Positions 1 to 9,884 of a stretch of 64,000 nucleotides of DNA are shown here, piece by piece. Source of the DNA: Agarophyton chilense (taxonomy: Eukaryota; Rhodophyta; Florideophyceae; Gracilariales; Gracilariaceae); assembly GCA_030374765.1 (NCBI GenBank), contig JARGXX010000027.1, forward strand, positions 992,001 through 1,056,000, given 5' to 3'. Position 1 is the stretch's first letter; each line of letters begins with the position of its first letter. Under the pieces are notes generated by a model, which worked only from the letters and a program-made list of their open reading frames with translations, searched no databases and was not told the origin of the DNA. The translations under genes and the position numbers were made by a program.

Positions 1-2250
1 TCCCGGTACATCGAATTACCAGATTGGAAATTTGAGGTAATTTTGTTTGAACAGTGGAGATGCTCTTAGCATGCGTTTCCCACCCACCCTACTCTGACGC
101 TTATGACAGCATTACCTCTTCAGCCCTCTTCATACTTATTATATTTTGATACAGCGCGTGCAGTGGTGTGCTTGAAATCAAGTCAAATCAAGCCGTTTTC
201 AAATTGATTATAAAATGCCGGGTGGCGATAAATATATTCGGCGCTGTGTAGATACCCCAATTTAATATTGTACACAGCTAGAGCCATTTATAGCCGTTTC
301 AAGCAGCACAAAAGTCTAGAAGGCTGACAGCAGACTTTTCTCGTGTCACTCACTTCTCAGACAGAACTATCATCAGAAAAAAACCAATAGCGTCCGTTCC
401 GTTTCCTCCGTCCTTAGACCTACTTATCTACCCTTCGGTACTTTTACGGCCTTAATTCTACGCCTTCAACGGCGACACGTATCTTGTCACCGTCTACTCC
501 GTGCACTCGGCCACGGGTTCAATCGGTTCTTTCGCCTTGCTGCGTCGCTCGCAGCTTTGCATAACAGGTATCGATATCTACCAGAACACTGTCTAATAGA
601 AATGCTTCCTCGCAGCTGACATGACATTGCCTTACGTCCCATGGCGATATAGGGCTTTCCAGGAGTGCGGGTAGGGGTATGGTTCATTCAATAGAGGTGA
701 GATGTACGTTTTTTCAGCAGCTCTTCCACAGATTGGCAGACGTGGCGTCTTTTTTCAATTCAAATGAAATCCCTTGAACAATACAACTTGGTTGCCTTAC
801 CCCTTTTTCGTTGGTGCTGTTTGGTGATATTAAAAGGCTTGAAAAGCTATATAAATACTACAGTAAGGTTGGTGAGCCTTTTACGCCCTGGTGTCATTAT
901 AGAATGTAAAGCACTTCCTAAACACGGCCAAAAAAACCCTCGATCAGTGGATATGAAAAACGATGAATTTCGTCGACGAGGCCCAGACGGATAGAGATTG
1001 GGCTCGTGTTCTTGGGAGATAGCGCTGAGTTGTGTGTAACTGTAAGTGCGTTTGACGAGAAGCATCCCTGATTGCAATCAGATGCAATTCCATCGACAGA
1101 AGCGCAATCCTGCGCTCGAGTAACCCTAAGCACTGAACAAGTACAATCAATATGGTGCAACTACAATACAGCCACTTTTCATGATGTATCTGTTCGCCGT
1201 CTGGCTGACTGTAGCCATCTAAACTTAGGCGCCTATAAACATGCGGTGTTGCAGTCATTCGAAGAGAGATTCGAAAAAAGAAGGCAGCCAGAGTGCGCAA
1301 CGTTGTGTGGAGCAAGAAGCACACGCCAAAAACACCTTGATATGAAGCATCATGTTGCAGTGGTATTCTAAAAGCATGATATTCTATAACACCATTCATC
1401 ACTGGAAATACATTGGAAAAGGGATACAAACGGCTACGCCTTTACCACGTTGAGGGGCTGCTGTACCTGTGTTGGCTGTCGCCCGGGACAGCATAGATAC
1501 GTTGTGTGCGCACAACACTCACCATACGGGGCTGATGAGATGGCAGGGCAGGACCCATGTTTACACGCGCTTGATTTTTTCTGATAATAGTATCCAAGTT
1601 TCTCCGAGAAAATCAGCCGCAAAAAAAACCTGTGCAGTCCGCGTTCAAGCTCTTCCTTTTGGATACAATTCAACGAAAAGGCGACGGTGCTTGTCACCCA
1701 ACGCCTGCTCTGTGACATTTTACCTCAAGCGCGCAAGCGATCGGTACTCAAACTCGGCCACTTTGAGATTGTGTGAAAATATTTTGAAAAGCAATCGTGA
1801 CGCGTACCTTAAACGACAACCTTTTTGTACTTTTTCTACCTGTATATTAACGGGTTATCGCGCTACCCCAGTTGCCTTGATTATACAGTCGCGATACTCC
1901 TACACGCCATTCATTTCGATCAGCGTGATAATACCAGCATCCGCAACAGCGTGCAAATTCGCGTTTAATTCGCTATTGTTGAGTCTCTCCTTTGTTCACT
2001 TTCTTCTGAAACATGATCTTTTTATTCTTTCGAACACTGATACAAGCACAAATCACCCCGTCACATTCATTCAGCGACCTTGACGCACTTTTTCGTCTTT
2101 TTTTCAAAGAATGCAATTCTGGGTGGTTTCAGGAGAATGTTTTGGGATACAGAAAAGCTTTGGAAACCAAATCCCTATTCATTCGCAACTGTACCACCTG
2201 CATAGTTTTCTTCACCCCGTAGTCTCTATCTCTAGAGGTACGAATGGCAC
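1..2250. other. Intergenic, no recognised gene
   Basis: I find no recognisable gene here. Several open frames of 60-204 codons exist on both strands (the longest is 1469-2083 on +), but none shows a known domain, a convincing ATG context or overlap-free coding bias. The sequence is of ordinary composition with no long repeats. Confidence 0.5.
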
Positions 2251-5060
2251 TCGAACAGGCTCGAGACAAGATTTCTCTCCGAAACGGTGAAAAACGTTAC
2301 TCGTTTGTATAAAATGTGCAAGGACTATGTCGGGGAGAAAGCAGTTGAGAGCTTGGCTAGTGCTCCTTATGCACTACCTTACAAAGCACCCTGGTGATGG
2401 CTCAAAGTGCAGGTTTCATGGGGAGGGGCCGTTTGCTGCTCTGATCAAGTGAGGTAGTTGCTCGACATGTTGGATCGTGCGGGAGCAGACAGGACGAGAA
2501 AGCGCAATAAACGTGTGACAGTATACTACGACATGGGAGTGTCATTTGTTACATGTACAGAATGCGACCCGTTTCCATCGCTTCTTAGCCCAATTTTTGT
2601 AGCTTCTACCAGGTAGTTTGGAATCGACTCTGGTTTGAAAGGAGTGAAAGAGAGGTCAATGCAAACCAAGATGCCATTTGAGATTTCAAGGAAGAACAAA
2701 AAACAAAAAAGAAACACGTATGGCCGGATACGTGGCCTGGTTTCTCATACTTTTTTTTTTTTTTTTCTTTGAAAAGGGTGGGGAAAGTTGATCCCTTCGC
2801 CAACACAGTCGGTGAGCGTGAAGATAGGCGTAAAACATAGAAAGGGGAAAGGAATCGTTGGGTGTATGCTGAAATAACGTGGATTTGAGATGCAATTCTA
2901 AGCCTATTTTGTTGATCTGCTTGTTTGGCCGTTTGTATCGGCACTAATTCAGACGTTGTGCCATCTGAGCTGGCGGCTGTTTCCAATCTGAGGTTTGTGG
3001 TGAAATACTTGCGGTTGCGCAAAACGATACAACAGCGAGATTCATCTCAACGGCAAGTGAGATATGAAGTGGTTTTATTCTTGGCTATGAAGACTAACCG
3101 GGTTTGTTGGTTGTGTGCGCTGAAAAAATGGAAAGGCATTATCCTTGGTACTCGATATCGTATTTGGGGGTGTGAATGACAGGGGGAAATAGAGAAAGTG
3201 CGGGTCGGCTTGAAACAAATTCAAAAGTCGATAACGTTAATGAATGGGGGCTTTGTTTTTTTTAATTTTTATGTAAGAGATGTGATGGTGCGATACAATG
3301 CTCTGGAACGCTCTTGAGAGATCGATCTGTGACGATGTATTGTTTGATAGTTGACTCGGTTGTTGTGTGCCATTTTGTGGTGGATGTAACGGTATTATAC
3401 TGTTTGACATATTGATGATGTGCGATTGGACATGATGCACGTGGGGATCTGATGGCGAACTCGAGATGTTTTATATCTCACAAACTGTTTTTATTGTGTG
3501 AAAAGCCATTGCTCGGTGATGTTGTGGAGGAAAAGGTGATGTGCATCACACGCTTTGGTGGGAGTGAGGGGTGGACCTCACGACAAGGTTCAAATAGAGA
3601 GATGGGCTTTTTTTTTTGCAAGAATGAACATCTTGTTGGTGTGACACAAAGATAAAGACGGAAAATGGGAGTGGTGCGCTGTTTGGGGGGGGGGGGGGGG
3701 GGGGGGGGGGAACGCTTGTAGTTGGTGACAGATGGTTTTCATGTGTGGTTTATAGTGTTTTTTTTTATTTGAGATTGGTGGCGTGAACGGTTGGTGAAGC
3801 AGAAAGCGGAGGCGCTGGCGAAATGCAAACGTTATTGAGTGTTTGATGGGTAAGGCAGAAATGGTTGGAGGAAGAAAGCACATGTTGCTTTTTCATATCT
3901 TGGAATTAGTGGTGGATCGTTGGCGAGGACAGTATATTATTGCCTCAGCGAGACTGGCGGAGTAATTTAAGTGCAGATTGCGTATTGGGAATCAGAAGCA
4001 TTACATTATATGAGTTGTGGACCAGGAGCACAAAAGAAGGCAACAAAAAAAAAAAAAAACCAAAAAACCAAAAAATAAATACATAAAGGCTGCTGAGGAC
4101 GACAGGACAGCAACGTGCCTTTTCTTTTGTTTCTTTGCTGATGTTGGTCGATGAGAGGCTTTTGAAGGTGTTTTGTGGAGGTGTAAATGGGTGGTATGAG
4201 ATGAATATGAGACGCAAGTGCTTTTTGTTTTTTATTGCAAGGCACGATGAGACGATGAGGGTGTACGAATGTAAGGTATGTAGAAGGAACGGTTTCGGGT
4301 GTGGGCCGAGGGCAGCAGCATGCAAATGTGAAGAGTGTTGAACGGTGGTAGCCGTCTACGATGGTTTGTATGTTGGACAGCGGGTGCTGGGGGAGGGCTT
4401 TAGAGAGGTTATACATGGTTGAAAGCAGGACAAATAGATTGGGTGAGTGCTGTTATATTATTGGCGAAGAAGGGGTGGGTATAATTGGACGTACAGATAC
4501 AGTGGTAGAGAGCAACATGTAGCGTTGTACATACTGTACAACATGGGCGTTGGTTTCTGGTTTGATTTTGTTTGTGTTTTGAGCAGTTGTACGAAAGCGA
4601 GCCACGTTTGGGAAAGAACAAGTTGGGGGGGGGGAGGGAGGGAGGGAGGGAGAAAATCATGAACTGGTAGCAGTTGTGGAAGGGAGAGATGGAACAGTGT
4701 ATTTATAAATAGGGCGAAATAACATAATCTCTCGAGGTAAAACGCAGCACGATGCTGTAGTTTTGGTGGCGCGCGGCTGCAGCTTTCGGTGCGATTAGAG
4801 CATATGGTGGAGGCATTTTCATTTGGTTGGACACAACGTAGCGTTAGCTTTAAACGTGCGCCGTCGCTGATTCGCATGTGCGATGGAGGTGTGTGTGTGT
4901 GTGTGTGTTGATCACAGCACAACGAACGTGTGCTTGCGTGTTGGACAAACTGCAAGCTTGCATCCAAAATACCAACGTGCCTTTTTCTCTCACAATTAGA
5001 GTCTACTACTTTATTGTATGAGGCACGTTTGAGGGTACACGCACTCAACGCGTGTGGTCC
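2250..5060. other. GT-rich noncoding block with homopolymers
   Basis: The + strand of this block is visibly G and T rich and poor in C over nearly 3 kb. Individual 60-base lines near 4141-4200 carry about eight times more G than C. It holds a T run near 2752-2766, a 26-G run at 3685-3710, an A run near 4046-4060 and a (GT)n tract near 4891-4908. No protein-coding feature is supported. Confidence 0.5.
3685..3710 (+). repeat. Poly(G) homopolymer, 26 nt
   Basis: An uninterrupted run of 26 guanines. Such runs are prone to length error in assemblies and can fold into G-quadruplexes, so the exact length is uncertain. Confidence 0.9.
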
Positions 5061-5252
5061 AACCAAAATAAAGCGCATGCTCAAATAGTTACCTTCCTAC
5101 GCGCGTCACGAATCCCAAATGTGCGCTCCGCGTGCTTTGTATGGGTCATGTGCTTTTGTCGCGTGTGCGTGCTAGTATGCTCTAATTTGCGTCGATTGTG
5201 TGGCTCTCACAGCCGCTTTTGGCATAATGCTGCCGCGCAGCCAATGAAGCTT

Positions 5253-5306
5253 GCCCACCCCCCCATACCCCCCACCCCCATACCCCCCACCCCACACCTC
5301 CCCCCC
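5253..5306 (-). repeat. C-rich tract (G-quadruplex potential on minus strand)
   Basis: Repeated units of six to seven C separated by ATA or A, giving at least five runs of four or more C within about 55 bases. The complementary strand fits the G-quadruplex pattern. It lies about 580 bp upstream of the GATA-factor start codon and could sit in its promoter or 5' UTR. Confidence 0.6.
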
Positions 5307-5879
5307 TAAACCCCTCAACAAAGCGACGGCGCACTTGGCGGCGCTCCTCGCAAAAAACAGAGAAAGCACTCATGAGACAAAAAAACAAAACAAAAAGCAG
5401 CGCATGGCACAACAGCACCAACACGCGCCAAACAGCGCGCGCGAGTGGCCACAACGTCACTCTCAAACGCCCCATTCGCCACAAAAAGCAAACGCTCGTC
5501 GTGTGTGTTTAAATAATGTGCCATGCTGTAAATGCGCGTCGCACGCCCTCGAGGAGCGTTTCATGCCACGCTCGCTTTTTCTTTAAATACTGTACTGTAC
5601 AAGTGCGCCCGAGCGTGTGCATCACACGTGCCAGTTGCTCGCCGCGCCTCGCGTCGCCCCCCCCCGCACACCTCGAAACTGCCCATTCCTCTCGCGCCGC
5701 TGCTGCAGCCTTTGCTGGCGTCTTAAGGCGCTTGCGCGCGCCTCGTTCCCGAGTCACATGTTTGCCGAATGCCGTGCATGTAAATTATTTCTAATCCATT
5801 CGCCCCACCTCACTCCTCTGTAGTCGTCGTCGTCGCCGTCGCCGTCGCCGTTGTCATCGACGACCTCTCTGCATCCTCC

Positions 5880-6802
5880 ATGCTGCAAAGCACGTTTGGC
5901 GAGCCGGCCATTGCGCATGCGCGCCACTTCTCGCATCCACACTGCCTCATGAGTCGCCACTGTCCGCCGCTGCCGCCGTCGCCGCCGCTTTCGCCCTCCG
6001 ACTCACGCTACCTCAGTCGCGCCCGTCCGCGCGGCGACGACGGTCGTTTCGTTCCTCGCGCCGAGGAGCATCATCCCGCCGATGCGCGTGACCGCAAAGT
6101 GTGCGGCTGGTGTCGTCGCACACAGACGTCGCAGTGGCGTGTGGGACCCACAACTGGATCACTCGGTAAGTAACTTGTACAACATGCAACATCCCTCCAT
6201 CCCCTTTCTTCTTCCCCTTTCTTCTTCCCCTTTCCCCTCTTCTTTGCGTCCCTAACCGTGCTTGTTCTCGCTGCCACTCTGCAGAGATGGGAACGCTGTG
6301 CAATGCATGTGGCATCAACTATCGCCGCGCGTTGCAGAAAGCGCCCGATACCATGCTTGACCTCGATCAGCTTGCCCAACAACAAGGCACCCGGCTGTCC
6401 ATTCAAAAGGCGCTCAAGCGCCAACGCAAGTTATCGCCGACGCTCTCACCCGCCTTGTCGCCCGCTCTCACCCAGTTCAAACCCAATCGAACCGCCGAGC
6501 GGCGGCACTCATCGCTCAACATGCTGCTGTCGTCTGACACATCGTCACCGACGTGGCACGCGCCTCCCGCACCCGTGTCCGTGCCGCACTCCAACTCTGC
6601 GCCGTTGCCGCCGCCACCTCCGCCGCCGCTCCCTAGTATGCACTCGTACGGTCGTGCGCGCACGTCGCCCGCGCTGCCACTGCCCTCCTCCGCGCTCTCA
6701 CCGCGCCACGCCCACGGCTGGGCTTCCAGCAGTAGACATCGGAGGGCCGATCGATTACCGCCGTTTCAGGACTTTATTGGGCGTTTGCCATCACGCGAGT
6801 GA
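5880..6802 (+). CDS. GATA-type zinc-finger transcription factor
   Basis: Two exons, 5880-6165 and 6285-6802, joined by a 119-nt GT-AG intron (donor GTAAGT, acceptor TGCAG), encode 267 aa. The splice restores a type-IV zinc finger: CGWC, then QWRVGPTTGS, then LCNACGINYRRA, formed across the junction. GATA fingers bind (A/T)GATA(A/G) sites and regulate transcription in the nucleus. The spacing between the cysteine pairs is 22 residues, longer than the usual 17-20. The finger lies near residues 76-110. The rest is low-complexity Pro/Ser/His sequence plus basic patches (KALKRQRK). The first ATG of the open frame is used. Upstream sequence stays open, so a slightly longer N-terminus is possible. 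The protein could be a sequence-specific regulator, but its target pathway is unknown. Confidence 0.85.
6166..6284 (+). other. Intron inside the GATA finger
   Basis: Donor GTAAGT and acceptor CTCTGCAG, with a pyrimidine-rich body. Removal joins a phase-1 exon end to AG-ATG and yields an unbroken zinc finger. The intron sits between the two cysteine pairs of the finger. Confidence 0.85.
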
Positions 6803-7790
6803 TCAAAACGCCCGTGCGCGCTCATTTTGTTCTGCATTGCCCATTTTTGGGCACGCTGGCGTATTTGCTATTTAGGGAAACCACTTTGTTTTGGGGGGAG
6901 GGGGCGGGGGGGGGAGCGCCGACGGCGCCGGTCTAGTGGCAAGATAACTTTAGCGTTGGCCGATTTAGCGTGTGTGTCATGGTGCTGCGGTACTTTCGCG
7001 ATCAACACCATCATGCATTGTACATGTGATAGCTTTTTTAATTCGCAAGTTGCGTTGTAGATTGTTTTTATGTTCGCTAGAGAGCGTTGCGTGTTGCGTC
7101 ATATGTTTGTAAAGCGCACCTCCGCTGTTCGCTGGTACTCGTCGTTTTCTCATCAAACTGTCAACAGCGCTTTGTGGGGGATTGAATCTGCGCCGCTGAC
7201 GTGTTGTTTGGTCACTCGTGCAGATGGCGCCCGAGTGAACCTGTAGCTTATTCATGGATTCCAACGGTTAACTGGTACACAACGCGAATCTAACGAATTG
7301 CAACGCGGCACGTCAGCCATCAGTCGAGCATGTTGTGTGAGTGGCGAAAGAAAGATGTAATGTGGTAACTTACATGTGCTTGGTGTCAACTTGTGTAACC
7401 ACACATGGAACACACGATGCTTTGCATGCACACCGCCCTTCCCAGGGTTTTCTTCCTTGTTGAAGCAATGGCTAAAAAGGGCGCCATCTCACTGCTGAAT
7501 ACTGCGATGGAAGCGTCTGCGACGACGCGATACACATTACAGGCGGCGCCGTAGATTGTGGCGGCCATACGCACGGAACCAAAACGTGTGTGTGACAGTG
7601 GTGCTTGTGTTGAAACGGCTCTCGAGCTTGAACGGCAGACATTGCTATTTTGAACAGACCGCATGACGCTGCCACATGCGGGGCCACAAAAAGTCTCACG
7701 AGTGGCACATCTACACGCAGGAATGCATGCATGCACACAAGAGAGGGAAAAAAAGGGCGAGCTGCTTTACTCACAAGACGCTACCAACTA
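6803..7790. other. Intergenic between GATA and Cpn10 genes
   Basis: This is the shared 3' flank of two convergent genes. It contains a G-rich tract at 6892-6914, just past the GATA stop, and no recognisable gene. Small open frames on both strands look like chance. Confidence 0.5.
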
Positions 7791-8159
7791 CTACACCTTG
7801 GCCACCAGAGAAAAAGCACGAAACGCAACAAGCTGTTCGCCATCGAATTCAATCGGCTCCGCGCCAAAATCATCCTTCCACAGCACGCGATCGCCCGGTG
7901 TGAAAGGCATCGGCTCCAACACGCCCTCCGTGGAGTAGCGACCGGCGCCCACGGCCACAACCTCACCCGTGGTGCTCTTCTGCTGCTCCGAGGGGGCGAG
8001 AAACAAGCCGGATGCGGACTGCGCGTCAAGCACATCCGGCCTCACCAGTACGCGGTCCGACAGCGGCCGCAGCGCGGCGCGCGGTCGCAGACGCTCACAA
8101 CGGCGCGCTTCGCGCGCGCGCGCGCGCAAAACATGTGGAACAACGGACACGAACGCCAT
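7791..8159 (-). CDS. GroES/Cpn10 co-chaperonin, organellar
   Basis: A single exon of 122 aa. Residues ~30-122 form one Cpn10 domain: LRPLSDRVLVRP at the first strand, a mobile loop around SASGLFLAP, then GEVVAVGAG and GDRVLWKDDFG. Cpn10 rings cap Cpn60 and help fold imported proteins in mitochondria or plastids. The first ~28 residues are rich in Arg and Ala, as in an organellar targeting peptide. I cannot tell mitochondrion from plastid. The open frame extends 63 codons further upstream, but ATG at 8159 immediately precedes the transit-like segment and sits in a good context (GCATGG). It points towards the GATA gene (convergent) and away from the MUB gene (divergent, 1.0 kb apart). It is a single-domain protein, not a tandem Cpn20. 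Confidence 0.85.
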   Translation of the reverse strand: MAFVSVVPHVLRARAREARRCERLRPRAALRPLSDRVLVRPDVLDAQSASGLFLAPSEQQKSTTGEVVAVGAGRYSTEGVLEPMPFTPGDRVLWKDDFGAEPIEFDGEQLVAFRAFSLVAKV

Positions 8160-9170
8160 GCGTAACGTGCGGGCGACGGAAAGGAAATAAGAGTGTTGGA
8201 TCCGAGAACGAGAACGATGACGATGACAAACAAACGGCCCGATGAGGCTGACGACGACGATGCTGATGATCAAAGTCTGCGCGCTCGAAGCAAAAGGCGG
8301 CAAACCACGGCAGATCGGTACAGCGCACACACGTGGGCGGATGGACAAGAGAAGTGATCTGCCCGTGGCGGCAGTTGCCCTCTTCTCTCATGCTGTTGCA
8401 AGTGTGGCACGGAAGGGGGGGACGAAAAAGGCACGCCGCGCGCCGAGAAAAGACGCGCTGCTTCGTTTGGCTACAGCGCGCAGCGCGCGGAGGATACGCC
8501 CTGTCACAAGCTCAAAAGTCGCGCGCCCGTTTTGAACTATCGCTACCATGCCACTCCGGCGACATTTCCCCTCCGTGTAATGCACAGCGTCTTGCACTCG
8601 TGGCGTGCATGCTGCAGTGGCTCACGTCGTGGCCCGTGGGAGCTACTCATCAGTGTACAGCATGTCCGCGTGGCAACAGTGTCACACTGTCTCATGTGTA
8701 CCATGTGTGCTACATGTACCATGTGTGATACATGTACCATGTGTGCTACACGTACCATGTGTGCTACGTGTGTCATGTGTGCAGGTAGCAAGCAACGTAC
8801 GCCAACGCAGCGCAACACAGCGGTCAGCAGGCACGCGCAACGACTCGCCACATCCGCCACTGCCACCCGCGTCACAGCCGCTTGCGCCGCGTGCGTGCCG
8901 CGTTGTTGTGTGCAAACACACCCTATCCGCGCCCCCTGCCGTCCTCGTTCTCGCCTTCGCCTTGCCGCCACACCACCCCCCCACCGCATTGCCTCCTTCC
9001 TCCCTCAGCCCGCGCCCCCCCCCATCCCCCCCCCCTTCCCCCTTCCCTACACCCCTCCCCGCTCCTCCGTGTCGCTCGTCGCCGTGCTCAGTTTCAACTT
9101 CCTTCATAACCGCCGCCTTTCTCGCCCATTTTTTTCGTGTCTCCGCCTCTCCCCCAAACCTGCCCGCAAC
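8160..9170. promoter_or_regulatory. Divergent Cpn10/MUB intergenic region
   Basis: About 1 kb between two divergent start codons. It contains an 18-bp tandem repeat (8698-8787) and, closer to the MUB gene, a strongly pyrimidine-rich stretch (about 8925-9160) typical of a 5' UTR or promoter. No core motif can be assigned from sequence alone. Confidence 0.45.
8698..8787 (+). repeat. 18-bp tandem repeat, about five units
   Basis: Units of GTACCATGTGTGCTACAT at 8698, 8716, 8734 and 8752, with a diverged fifth at 8770. The units differ by one to three bases. The array lies in the Cpn10/MUB intergenic region. It is a multiple of three but is not part of a supported coding sequence. Confidence 0.9.
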
Positions 9171-9884
9171 ATGGACGTCGACAAGACCGCCCTCTCGCAG
9201 ACCGACACCGCCCTCACCGACCTTGACTCTTCGCCCGCTATCAATCACTCCATGTGCGACATCCGTTTTCTTATGGTCAACGGCACATCGTTTCGGCTCA
9301 GTATTCCCGCCTCCTCCTCTATTCTCAACGTCAAAAATGCCGTCATTCAACAGAGACCAAAAGGTAAGCCCCTCCCCCGTAAATCACCGTCCGCTCATTC
9401 CATCAACCGTACCGCGCCTCCTTTCCTTTTTTCAACCTTTTCATTATGTCCTTTCGTTTGGCGCCCGTGTTATTAACCTACCCGCCTCTTTTCGTTTCGT
9501 GTTGCGTATTGTTTCAACTCCTCGCCGTTGCTTGAGGTGCCTCGTTAGAACTCGCCGATTTTCTCAAGGAAACTAGTCCGGGCGTGAATTCATCCACCAA
9601 GGTGGATGACATTCGAGTGCTGCATCTAGGAAAGTTTTTGGATGACGTCAAGACTCTCAAAGGTAAGTTTCATTTTGCCTCAAGCTCTGTTTTGCGACCC
9701 AGTTTCTTTTTCTCCATACTCACCCACGAAAACGCTGCCATCACGCCAACCAGAATGCAATTTCACCACTACAAACCAAGAGTTCACCACTGTTCACCTT
9801 TCCGTGCGAGTTCCTGCAAACCCCTCGGACCAAGTCAAGGACAAGTTCAACAAGAAGGGCTCTGCCTGTTGCCAAGTCATGTAA
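9171..9884 (+). CDS. Membrane-anchored ubiquitin-fold protein (MUB/UBL3 type)
   Basis: Three exons, 9171-9363, 9549-9662 and 9754-9884, give 145 aa. The introns are 185 and 91 nt with GTAAG donors, and each exon ends in phase 1 so the frame is kept. After a 25-residue Ser/Thr/Asp-rich N-terminus comes a beta-grasp fold (IRFLMVNGTSFRLSIP, VDDIRVLHLGKFLDD, TTVHLSVRVP). The protein ends SACCQVM, a CaaX box (CQVM) preceded by a second Cys. This fits prenylation, perhaps with palmitoylation, and attachment to the plasma membrane. In plants and animals this family (MUB, UBL3) docks E2 enzymes or sorts proteins to vesicles. There is no C-terminal diglycine, so it is not a conjugated ubiquitin. Longer overlapping frames that read through the introns are shadows. 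Confidence 0.88.

Noticed and set aside
1469..2083. A 204-codon + frame
   Set aside because: It has no recognisable domain and a doubtful start. I see no support beyond its length.
4458..5084. A 208-codon minus frame
   Set aside because: It is Cys/Pro/His-rich and lies in a skewed noncoding block. The composition explains the open frame.
8605..9576. A 323-codon + frame across the MUB gene
   Set aside because: It reads through the first MUB intron in another frame. The spliced MUB model has domain and CaaX support.
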